This document shows positions 1 through 5,987 of a stretch of 9,384 nucleotides of DNA, one piece after another. The DNA comes from Pseudonocardiaceae bacterium (GTDB taxonomy: Bacteria > Actinomycetota > Actinomycetes > Mycobacteriales > Pseudonocardiaceae). The notes under the pieces are model-generated. The model saw nothing but the letters and a program-made list of their open reading frames with translations. It searched no databases and had not been told where the DNA came from. The stretch is from the NCBI GenBank assembly GCA_025937115.1, contig JAICSB010000106.1, positions 1 through 9,384 on the forward strand, given 5' to 3'. The position numbers were made by a program, and so were the translations under genes. How positions within the stretch are numbered: the first letter of the stretch is position 1; the number at the start of each line of letters is the position of its first letter.

Positions 1-17
1 GCGGCGGCGAGCGTCAC
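1..17 (-). CDS. possible start of a downstream gene (comEC position), cut by window edge
   Basis: A minus-strand GTG at 17-15 opens a frame that runs off the left edge after five codons (M-T-L-A-A). Its first four bases form GTGA with a TGA at 16-14, the same overlap style seen at the rsfS/gpgP and gpgP/degV junctions in this window. A GGGGGG run a few bases upstream could act as a ribosome binding site. In actinomycetes comEC normally follows comEA, so this may be its start. That is inference from position only, because five residues cannot identify a protein. Confidence 0.2.
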
Positions 18-32
18 GAATGTCCCCCCAGG

Positions 33-563
33 TCAACGCCGTCCAGGCCCCGCGTCCGGGCTAGCCATCCGACCAGCAAGGTTGCGTCGACTGACCTGCG
101 CGGAAATCCGCGCTAACCGGATCAACCCGGGGTGGGCTACCCGGCCAACCACACTGACCACAACCTCATGGGCTTCCCCGGGTGGTGGTGCCGACGGAAC
201 CCTCGCCGCGGCTGCGGTGACCAGCGGCAGGGCCGGAGCCGGTTCGGGCACCGGACGATCCCGCCACACCCCCACCGCGGCGACCATCGCGGACAACGCC
301 GCGACCAACGAAAGGAGCAGCGCTGCCGGCCGGCCGGGCTCCCACCGGGCGTCCCGCAGCGGCGCGGGCACCCACCGCTGGACCAGCCGGCCTGCACGCG
401 AGGTGCTGGGTAGGTTTACGGCATCGCCGACGGCAGCATGCCTGGCGTCTGGATCAGCGGGATCTGTCGCCGGACCGGGAGCAGCGCACAGTCCCACAAG
501 CCGCTCTCGCACGCGCTGCGGCCCACCGGTGTCGACTGAAGGGAAGCTGGGACGAAGGACCAC
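33..563 (-). pseudogene. comEA: truncated ComEA-like competence protein
   Basis: ComEA is a membrane-anchored DNA-binding protein that helps DNA uptake in competent bacteria. Family members have a cytoplasmic tail, one membrane helix, an SLBB domain and two C-terminal helix-hairpin-helix motifs. Here, reading from the GTG at 563, residues 1-78 form a polar tail. Residues 79-98 (ALLLSLVAALSAMVAAVGVW region) are one hydrophobic segment. Residues 133-150 (VVVSVVGRVAHPGLIRL) match the start of an SLBB domain. After Leu150 the sequence becomes unrelated (ARISAQVSRR and onward) and stops at residue 176, with no helix-hairpin-helix. A second minus frame, open to a TGA at 16-14, contains SVDATLLVGWLARTRGLDG, which could be a decayed end of the original gene. 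The position after degV fits comEA. A GTG at 512 is an alternative start. The product is very unlikely to bind DNA. Confidence 0.75.
98..113. repeat. perfect 7-base inverted repeat at the comEA breakpoint
   Basis: GCGCGGA (98-104), a 2-base spacer AA, and TCCGCGC (107-113) form a perfect inverted repeat. On the minus strand it begins at the base directly after the TTA codon (116-114) of the last residue that matches the SLBB domain. It could be a scar or junction of the rearrangement that broke comEA, or an unrelated palindrome in GC-rich DNA. No recombinase is visible in the window. Confidence 0.5.
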
Positions 564-704
564 GGGGCGACGCTAGGCCGACGTCGCCGTCGCTTCGACG
601 GCCTCGTCCGTCAGCTGTGGATAACTAGGGTGGCTGGGGATAAGCCGCGCCCGGCCGGAACGGTCGACGCCGCCCGCCGGCAACTCGGATGTCACACTAC
701 CGTT
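564..704. other. intergenic region with DnaA-box-like motifs
   Basis: This 141-base stretch separates two decayed genes that point away from each other. It contains TGTGGATAA at 616-624, the exact complement of the DnaA-box consensus TTATCCACA, and a one-mismatch copy TGGGGATAA at 635-643 in the same orientation, 19 bases apart. There is no AT-rich unwinding stretch and no dnaA or dnaN nearby, so an origin is not supported. No convincing promoter was seen. Confidence 0.35.
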
Positions 705-1192
705 GTGCGAGAATTGCGAACACTTCCCAAGGCGCATCTACATCTGCACCTCACTGGTTCCGCGCGGCTCGCCACGGTACGAGAGCTTGCCGACAGTATG
801 GGATCTCTCTGCCCCCAGAGCTGCTGAACGCAGCCGACTGGGGCGACGGCGGGCGAGAATGGTCTCATTTTCAGTTCCGGTGCGACGCGGCGCGGCAAAC
901 GATTCAGTCCGCCCTTCCGCTCGGTCTGTTTTCCGCGCTGGCACAGGCCCCAGTCACTGCATTTCAGCGGGCCGGAGTTCCGGTGGCGTTGGGAACCGAC
1001 GATCCGCTGATTTTCGGTACCCGACTGATCGGGCAATATGAAATCCTCCGTGACGTGCACGGTCTCAACGACCAGTCTCTCGCGGATCTCGCCAGCCAGT
1101 CAGTACGCGCCTCCACAGCCCCCAGCGGTAACGAAACAACTTCTCGCAGAGATCGACAGATGGATCCGGTGAGGTCGTTGGCCGACAACTAG
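705..1192 (+). pseudogene. adenosine deaminase remnant, frameshifted and internally deleted
   Basis: Adenosine deaminase hydrolyses adenosine to inosine using a zinc ion held in a TIM barrel. A GTG at 705 starts LRTLPKAHLHLHLTGS, the typical N-terminus with the first zinc-binding His-X-His. The reading frame then changes at about 794-799: RELAD in one frame is continued by YGISLPPELL in the next, consistent with loss of one base. The continued frame covers the REWSHFQFRCDAAR segment. It then jumps at about 905-912 to LGLFSALAQAPVTAF and AGVPVALGTDDPLIFGTRL, which carries the C-terminal active-site Asp pair. The middle of the barrel, including the HAGE and HG histidine segments, is missing, roughly 170-190 residues by comparison with the usual 340-360. 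The TAG at 1190-1192 overlaps the degV stop from the opposite strand. The product cannot be active. Confidence 0.85.
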
Positions 1193-2049
1193 GCCTTCAG
1201 GCCGCCCGGCAGTACGACCACACCGAGCACTCCGGGCCCGGCATGCGCGCCGATCGCCGCCCCGACCTCGGAAACCAGGCATTCCGACAGCATCGGGAGT
1301 CGGGCTTGTAGTTGCGTGACCAGCTCCGCGGCGCGCTCGGCGGCGCCGAGGTGATGCACCGCGAGGTCGACAACGGAAAATCCCGCTGCCTGCACGGCAA
1401 GGTCGACCAGACGTGCCCGCGCGCGGCCGGCAGTACGGACCTTCTCCAACGGCACAACTTTTCCCGCGTCGACATGCAGCAGCGGCTTGACCGCCAGGGC
1501 GGTGCCCAGCAGCGCGGCTGCCGAACCGATCCGGCCGCCACGGCGCAAATGCTCCAGAGTGTCCACGGAAAAGAAAACCCGGCAGCAGCCGCCCACCCGC
1601 TCAGCGGTGTCATACACAGTATCCAGATCGCCGCCATCCGCGGCGACGGCAGCCGCGGCGAGCACACTGAAGCCCAGACCCATGCCAGTGGAACGGGAAT
1701 CGACCACCCGCACCCGCGTCGCGCCGACCTGCTCGGCGGCCAGTCTGGCCGACTCCCAGGTACCGGACAGCGCGCGAGACAGGTGCACCGACACGACGGC
1801 GTCCGCGCCGGCCCGGATCGCTTCGGTATACACCGCCTCGAACTCCCCCGGCGTCGGTCGAGACGTACTCACCGAAGCCCGCCGCGCCAAAGCTTCCACC
1901 AGCTCAGTCGGCCCGAGCTGCACCCCGTCCAGCCAATGCCGACCGTCGACCAGGACGTGCAGGGGAACCTGCCGGATGCCGCGGCGCTCGGCGAGCCCGG
2001 CCGGAAAGTATGCGGTTGAGTCGGTGACGACGGCGATGGCCACGGTCAC
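1189..2049 (-). CDS. DegV family fatty-acid-binding protein
   Basis: DegV (FakB-type) proteins bind a single fatty acid and, in Firmicutes, present it to the kinase FakA for phosphorylation. In actinomycetes the role is less clear. The 286-residue length is normal for the family. Visible landmarks are VVTDSTAYF (residues 7-15), TSRPTPGEF (62-70) and SGTWESA (95-101), which contribute to the lipid head-group pocket, then GMGLGF (122-127), DTLEHLRRGGRIG (163-175), KPLL (188-191) and GAAIGAHAGPGVLG near the C-terminus. The GTG start at 2049 overlaps the TGA of the upstream phosphatase gene as GTGA, indicating translational coupling as the third gene of the rsfS operon. Its stop overlaps the stop of the convergent deaminase remnant by two bases. 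All key motifs are intact. Confidence 0.95.
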   Translation of the reverse strand: MTVAIAVVTDSTAYFPAGLAERRGIRQVPLHVLVDGRHWLDGVQLGPTELVEALARRASVSTSRPTPGEFEAVYTEAIRAGADAVVSVHLSRALSGTWESARLAAEQVGATRVRVVDSRSTGMGLGFSVLAAAAVAADGGDLDTVYDTAERVGGCCRVFFSVDTLEHLRRGGRIGSAAALLGTALAVKPLLHVDAGKVVPLEKVRTAGRARARLVDLAVQAAGFSVVDLAVHHLGAAERAAELVTQLQARLPMLSECLVSEVGAAIGAHAGPGVLGVVVLPGGLKA

Positions 2050-2651
2050 ACGGGAGCGGCAGTATTATAGGAAAACAACCGCCAGCTAGAATTCCGGCGA
2101 ATAAGCACCGTCCAGTGACAGTTGCTGATTCCGCCGAACACCGTCCAACCCGACACCGGCAGGCCGAGCAGCAACGGCGTCAGACCGGCGATCAGGCCGC
2201 CGTGGGTGCACAACACCGCGCTACAGTGGCCGGCCGCATCGAGCTCGGCAACCACCTGCGCCGCACGCCCAGCCACTTCCACCCTGGTCTCGCCGCCCGG
2301 TGGGGCCAGTTGCGGGTTCTCCCGCCAGGTCTGGACGCCACCTGGCAGGAGCGCCTCCACCTCCGCGTGGGTCAGGCCTTGCCAGGCCCCCAGATGGGTC
2401 TCCCGAAGCCGCTTGTCGATCCTCAGCGGCATCCCGGTCTCGGCCGCGAGCACCGCTGCGGTGTCCCCTGCCCGGGACAGATCAGAGGCCACGAGCACGT
2501 CCGGCTTCAACTCCGCGAGCCACGGGGCCGCCCGGCGGGCCTGGCGCAGGCCGATCGCGGTCAACTGCGAGTCGAGCTGACCCTGCATCCGCTGTGCCGC
2601 GTTATAATCAGTCTCGCCATGCCGCCAGAGCACGAGTCGCGTCAAGGTCAC
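2046..2651 (-). CDS. histidine phosphatase, GpgP-like
   Basis: This is a branch-1 histidine phosphatase (phosphoglycerate mutase-like fold) of 201 residues. From the GTG at 2651 it shows the RHGE box LVLWRHGETDYN (residues 6-17; His11 would be phosphorylated, with Arg10), RMQGQLDSQLT, SDLSRAGDTA (Arg60), RETHLGAWQGLTH (Glu84) and CTHGGLIAG (His150). These align well with mycobacterial GpgP, a glucosyl-3-phosphoglycerate phosphatase that sits beside rsfS in the same way. GpgP acts in methylglucose lipopolysaccharide synthesis. The frame is open further upstream, to 2711, but that would overlap rsfS by about 60 bases. The GTG at 2651 forms a GTGA overlap with the rsfS stop, so it is the better start. 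Substrate assignment is inference; a general phosphatase or phosphoglycerate mutase-like role cannot be excluded. Confidence 0.9.
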   Translation of the reverse strand: MTLTRLVLWRHGETDYNAAQRMQGQLDSQLTAIGLRQARRAAPWLAELKPDVLVASDLSRAGDTAAVLAAETGMPLRIDKRLRETHLGAWQGLTHAEVEALLPGGVQTWRENPQLAPPGGETRVEVAGRAAQVVAELDAAGHCSAVLCTHGGLIAGLTPLLLGLPVSGWTVFGGISNCHWTVLIRRNSSWRLFSYNTAAPV

Positions 2652-3031
2652 ACCGATTCGTCCACCTCGGCGGCATCGGCTACGAACGGGATGGTCGGGC
2701 AATCCTTCCACAACCGCTCCAGACCGTAGAAGGACCGCTCCTCGGCATGCTGGACGTGCACCACGACGTCGACGAAATCCAACAGCACCCAGCGCCCCTC
2801 ACGAGCGCCCTCACGGCGTACCGGCTTACTCCCAGCGGCCGCCATCTTCTCCTCAACGGCATCGACGATCGCCTGCACCTGCCGCTCGTTGGGCGCCGAG
2901 GCGATCACGAAACAGTCAGTGATCACCAGCTGATCGGACACATCGAGCAGGGTGATGTTGTGCGCCTTCTTACCGGCCGCCGCGTTCGCCGCGGTCAGTG
3001 CAAGCCGTCTCGCATGATCAGTGGCTGCCAC
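2648..3031 (-). CDS. rsfS: ribosomal silencing factor RsfS
   Basis: RsfS binds ribosomal protein L14 on the 50S subunit and blocks joining with 30S, lowering translation in poor nutrient conditions. The 127-residue length is usual. The family core is present: KKAHNITLLDVSDQLVITDCFVI (about residues 21-43), SAPNERQVQAIVDAVEEKM (45-63), REGAREGRWVLLDFVDVVVHV (73-93), and RSFYGLERLWKDCP (99-112). The GTG start at 3031 has a strong AAGGAG on the minus strand (3041-3036), 4 bases upstream. The gene heads an operon with the phosphatase and degV. In many actinomycetes nadD lies just upstream; here a divergent permease gene is found instead, so the synteny block ends at this gene. Confidence 0.96.
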   Translation of the reverse strand: MAATDHARRLALTAANAAAGKKAHNITLLDVSDQLVITDCFVIASAPNERQVQAIVDAVEEKMAAAGSKPVRREGAREGRWVLLDFVDVVVHVQHAEERSFYGLERLWKDCPTIPFVADAAEVDESV

Positions 3032-3077
3032 ATCACTCCTTCTCCCCGGCTCATTCGGCCGGCGCTTTGTATTGCGG

Positions 3078-3121
3078 GCAGTGCCGTATGCACTGCGGTT
3101 GTCCGCACCTGACTACAGGTG
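3078..3121. promoter_or_regulatory. cluster of three short inverted repeats upstream of rsfS
   Basis: Three palindromes lie within 44 bases in the divergent rsfS/permease gap. The first is GCAGTGC-CGTAT-GCACTGC (3078-3096), with perfect 7-base arms. The second is TGCGG-TTGT-CCGCA (3094-3107), with 5-base arms, overlapping the first. The third is CACCTG-ACTA-CAGGTG (3106-3121), with perfect 6-base arms. The nearest is 47 bases upstream of the rsfS GTG. They could be operators or a leader hairpin for the rsfS operon. No clear -10/-35 pair was recognised, and none of the palindromes is followed by a U-run as in an intrinsic terminator. Confidence 0.35.
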
Positions 3122-3288
3122 AGCGTACGTGCCCGGCCGTCCAGGCCACCAAGGTGCCATGGCGTAATCGGCACCGCGCTGTTGGTTACCGGAGGTCCGG
3201 GCGGTGGCGGGTCAGCGCCATGTCGTGGGACCGTTGATTCCGGCCCGAGTTCCTTCAGCAGTCCTGGTGACAACCAAAGGAGCAGGTG

Positions 3289-3924
3289 ATGGCAGAGACC
3301 CTCTATGGGCGCAACGTGTCCGAACCGCTTGCGGTGCGGACCGAGCCTCCGATCGATCACATCGCTGATCCCGGCCCGCTCGGCCTCGCCGGATTCGCGA
3401 TGACCACCTTCGTTCTCAGCTGCGTCAATGCTGGCCTGGTCGCCAAGGCGATCGAGCCGGTCGTGCTGCCGCTGGCACTGTTCTACGGCGGACTCGTCCA
3501 GCTGCTGGCAGGAATGTGGGAGTTCCGGAAGGCGAACACCTTCGGCGCGCTGGCGTTCAGTTCTTACGGCGCGTTCTGGTTGTCCTTCGCCGGCTACGTC
3601 AAGTTCGTCGTTCCGGTCCTACCCACCGCGGCCGCGGCGTCCGCGACCGGGCTTTTCCTGCTGGCCTGGACAATCTTCACCGCCTATATGGCGGTAGCGT
3701 CGCTGCGGGTCTCCGGCGCAGTGGCCGCGGTGTTGGTTGCCCTGCTCGCGACGTTCCTCCTGTTGACCATCGGTGCGTACACGGGTGCCGCCAACATCAC
3801 GAACATCGGCGGCTACGTCGGAATCGTGACCGCAGCGCTGGCCTGGTACGCCTCTTTCGCCGGCGTCACCAACGCGACTTTCAAGAAGACTGTGCTGCCG
3901 GTCTTCCCGGCCGCGACCAGGTAG
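3289..3924 (+). CDS. acetate/succinate permease, GPR1/FUN34/YaaH (SatP) family
   Basis: These six-helix inner-membrane proteins import acetate or succinate, probably with protons. The 211-residue product starts with a polar tail (1-26), then DPGPLGLAGFAMTT (27-40), the family signature usually written NPxPLGL and here with Asp in place of Asn. Six hydrophobic segments follow, at roughly 31-50, 58-77, 84-102, 115-138, 143-163 and 174-192. GGLVQLLAGMWEFRKANTFGA (67-87) and SYGAFWLSFA (92-101) are further family landmarks. The ATG at 3289 has AAAGGAG at 3276-3282 with 6-base spacing; a GTG at 3286 is a less likely alternative. The gene is divergent from rsfS and converges on prk, leaving only 5 bases between stops. 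Whether acetate, succinate or another small acid is carried cannot be told from sequence. Confidence 0.93.
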   Translation: MAETLYGRNVSEPLAVRTEPPIDHIADPGPLGLAGFAMTTFVLSCVNAGLVAKAIEPVVLPLALFYGGLVQLLAGMWEFRKANTFGALAFSSYGAFWLSFAGYVKFVVPVLPTAAAASATGLFLLAWTIFTAYMAVASLRVSGAVAAVLVALLATFLLLTIGAYTGAANITNIGGYVGIVTAALAWYASFAGVTNATFKKTVLPVFPAATR

Positions 3925-3929
3925 CCGTA

Positions 3930-4811
3930 TCAGTGCCCAAGCGCCTGCTTGCGCCGCTCCATCAGCCGCCAGATCATCGGTGTGAAGATTAGTTGCATCG
4001 CGAGATCCATCTTGCCACCCGGGCACACGATGGTGTTGGCGCGCGACATGAACGAGTCGTGCAACATCGAAAGGAGGTACGAGAAGTCGATGCCGCGCGG
4101 ATCAGCGAAGCGAATGATGAGCATCGACTCGTCCGCCGTCGGGACGGTCCGGGCGATAAACGGATTGGACGTGTCGACCATGGGCACGCGTTGGAAGTTG
4201 ACATGGGTGCGCGAGAACTGTGGGCAGATATAATTCACATAATCGGGCATGCGGCCCAGAATCGTTTCGGTCACCGCCTCGGTGGAGTAACCCCGAGTCG
4301 ACATGTCGCGATGCAGCTTCTGGATCCACTCCAGGTTGATCACCGGAACGACCCCGATCAGCAGGTCCGCGTGCTGGGCGACGTCTACCTTGCCGGTAGC
4401 AACCGCTCCGTGTAGTCCTTCGTAGTACAGCAGGTCCGTCTCGGCGACCAGTTCCTCCCAGGGCGTGAACGTACCGGGAGGTTGGTTGTAGGGCGCCGCC
4501 TCCTCGTCGTCGTGCAGGTACTTGCGCACGCGGCCACGGCCGTTCTCGCCGTACTGCCGGAACAGCTCCTCGAGCTCCTCGAAAAGGTTCGCCTCCGGGC
4601 CGAAGTGGCTGAGCCCGTGGTCACCGCGATCGAACGCCTCGGCCACCTTGGCTTTCATCTCGGTGCGATCGTAGCGGTGGAAGCTGTCGCCCTCGATGAG
4701 CGCCGCGTTCACGTGCTCGCGCCGGAAGATCTGCTCGAACGTGCGCATCACCGACGTTGTCCCGGCGCCCGAAGAGCCGGTGATGACGATGATCGGATGC
4801 TTGGCTGACAT
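3930..4811 (-). CDS. prk: phosphoribulokinase, class I (bacterial) type
   Basis: Phosphoribulokinase phosphorylates ribulose-5-phosphate with ATP to make ribulose-1,5-bisphosphate, the RuBisCO substrate. The 293-residue product from ATG 4811 has the P-loop GSSGAGTTSV (12-21), Asp42 and His45 in EGDSFHR, Arg49, YYEGLHGA with Glu131, VINLEWIQKLHRD with Lys165, Arg168 and Asp169, Arg173 and Arg187. These positions coincide with catalytic and substrate residues described for the Rhodobacter sphaeroides enzyme, which also supports this start. Arg31, Arg234 and Arg257, linked there to NADH activation, are present too. The cysteine pair used for thioredoxin control in plants is absent. A TTG at 4832 is an alternative start overlapping the fbp stop. 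AAAGGG lies 8 bases before the chosen ATG. The gene follows fbp by 17 bases, so they are probably cotranscribed. Confidence 0.96.
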   Translation of the reverse strand: MSAKHPIIVITGSSGAGTTSVMRTFEQIFRREHVNAALIEGDSFHRYDRTEMKAKVAEAFDRGDHGLSHFGPEANLFEELEELFRQYGENGRGRVRKYLHDDEEAAPYNQPPGTFTPWEELVAETDLLYYEGLHGAVATGKVDVAQHADLLIGVVPVINLEWIQKLHRDMSTRGYSTEAVTETILGRMPDYVNYICPQFSRTHVNFQRVPMVDTSNPFIARTVPTADESMLIIRFADPRGIDFSYLLSMLHDSFMSRANTIVCPGGKMDLAMQLIFTPMIWRLMERRKQALGH

Positions 4812-4828
4812 GGCCTGCGCCCTTTCGC

Positions 4829-5899
4829 TCAACCGTTGGTGCGGAACAGGCCGCGCGTGCTGAACAGTGGCGTGTCGTACTCGGCTACGTTGTGGTCACG
4901 GTAGTACTGCTCGATGCGCTCGACCTCTTCACGCGCGCCGAAAATGAACGCGATGCGCTGGTGCAGTTCCTCTGGCGTGACGTCGAGAACGCGTTCGCGC
5001 CCGGTGCTGGCGAAGCCGCCCGCCTGCTCGACGATGAAAGCAACCGGATTGGCCTCGTAAAGCAAGCGCAGCCGACCCTGCTTCGCCGGATCCTTCGTAT
5101 CGCGCGGATAGAGGAACACGCCGCCGCGCGTGAGAATGCGATGGGTCTCGGCGACGAGCGAGGCGACCCAGCGCATATTGAAGTCCTTGCCGCGAGGGCC
5201 CGTACTGCCGGCGAGGCACTCATCGACGTAGCGCGTCACCGCCGGTTCCCAGAACCGGCTGTTCGAGGCGTTGATGGCGAACTCGCGCGCGGCGGCGGGG
5301 ACCCGAATCTCCGGATGAGTGAGGATGAACTCGCCGAGCTGCGGCTCGAGGGTAAAGCCGTGCACCCCCCTGCCGACGGTCAAGACAATCATCGTCGAAG
5401 GGCCGTAGATCGCGTATCCAGCGCAGACCTGCTTCGACCCCGGCTGCAGGAAGTCTTGGGCGGCGGCGTTCTCGCCTGGATTCTGGGCCCGCAGAATCGA
5501 GAAAATGCTGCCGACCGACAGATTCACGTCGATGTTCGACGAACCGTCGAGCGGGTCGAACGCCAGGAGGTACTTGCCGCACGGGTAACGCTCCGGGATT
5601 GGATGCGGTGCCTCCAACTCCTCGGACACCATCCCGGCGAGCAAGCCACCCCATTCGTTGGCGCGCAGGAAAAGGTCGTTCGCGACCAGGTCGAGCTTCT
5701 GCTGCGTCTCTCCCTGGACGTTGGTCGTCGCCGCCGCCCCGAGCACACCGCCGAGCGCACCGTAGGCAACCCGCTTGGCGATCGCCCGGCACGCGAGCGC
5801 CACGTCGAGAATAAGGGAGTTCAGCTCCCCTGTCGCGCCTGGATGGCGGCGCCCCTCCTCGATCAGGAACTGGGTGAGCGTCGTACGGTCGGTGAGCAT
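4829..5899 (-). CDS. fbp: class I fructose-1,6-bisphosphatase
   Basis: This enzyme hydrolyses fructose-1,6-bisphosphate to fructose-6-phosphate, in gluconeogenesis and in the Calvin cycle. The 356-residue length is normal for class I. Metal and substrate landmarks are GETQQKLDLVAND (63-75), SEE (92-94), FDPLDGSSNIDVN (114-126), the NMRWVASLVAETHRIL segment (241-256) followed by GGVFLYPRD (259-267), and YEANPVAFIVEQAGG (281-295) with the last metal-binding Glu. The ATG at 5899 is preceded by GAAGGAT. Most actinomycetes rely on the unrelated class II enzyme GlpX for gluconeogenesis. A class I enzyme directly upstream of prk therefore points to a Calvin-cycle role, although this is inference. 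The gene is divergent from the GH65 gene across 88 bases. Confidence 0.96.
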   Translation of the reverse strand: MLTDRTTLTQFLIEEGRRHPGATGELNSLILDVALACRAIAKRVAYGALGGVLGAAATTNVQGETQQKLDLVANDLFLRANEWGGLLAGMVSEELEAPHPIPERYPCGKYLLAFDPLDGSSNIDVNLSVGSIFSILRAQNPGENAAAQDFLQPGSKQVCAGYAIYGPSTMIVLTVGRGVHGFTLEPQLGEFILTHPEIRVPAAAREFAINASNSRFWEPAVTRYVDECLAGSTGPRGKDFNMRWVASLVAETHRILTRGGVFLYPRDTKDPAKQGRLRLLYEANPVAFIVEQAGGFASTGRERVLDVTPEELHQRIAFIFGAREEVERIEQYYRDHNVAEYDTPLFSTRGLFRTNG

Positions 5900-5987
5900 G
5901 GCATCCTTCAGGTCGGTGTAAACAGACTAGACGGGGCGTGCGCCGCGCTCCGAGGGCAGGTGCCCGAACACGGTGAGGAGGGGCTCC
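5900..5987. promoter_or_regulatory. divergent promoter region between fbp-prk and the GH65 operon
   Basis: Both transcription units start from this 88-base gap, so it must carry two promoters or be covered by longer transcripts. An AT-richer patch, TGTAAACAGACTAGAC (about 5918-5933), is the likeliest site for RNA polymerase contact; read on the minus strand it contains TAGTCT, a loose -10 for fbp. GGGCA-GG-TGCCC (5954-5965) is a short palindrome. GAGGAG at 5975-5980 is the ribosome binding site of the GH65 gene. No convincing CbbR (LysR-type) operator was identified. Confidence 0.4.

Noticed and set aside
2..64. Plus-strand frame at the left edge ending at TAG 62-64, a possible C-terminus of a gene entering from the left.
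   Set aside because: Only 20 codons with no recognisable motif, and other frames across the same bases are equally open.
98..113. Mobile-element end or attachment site.
   Set aside because: No integrase, transposase, target duplication or partner copy of the repeat is visible in the window; kept only as a breakpoint repeat.
616..643. Replication origin.
   Set aside because: Only two DnaA-like boxes, with no AT-rich unwinding element, no replication genes and no iterons.
1312..3112. Several long plus-strand open frames antisense to degV, the phosphatase and rsfS.
   Set aside because: All lie opposite intact conserved genes, with composition typical of antisense shadows and no domains.
3936..3949. 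CAAGC-GCCT-GCTTG hairpin at the end of prk as a terminator.
   Set aside because: The stem is only 5 bases, inside coding sequence, with no U-run in either direction.
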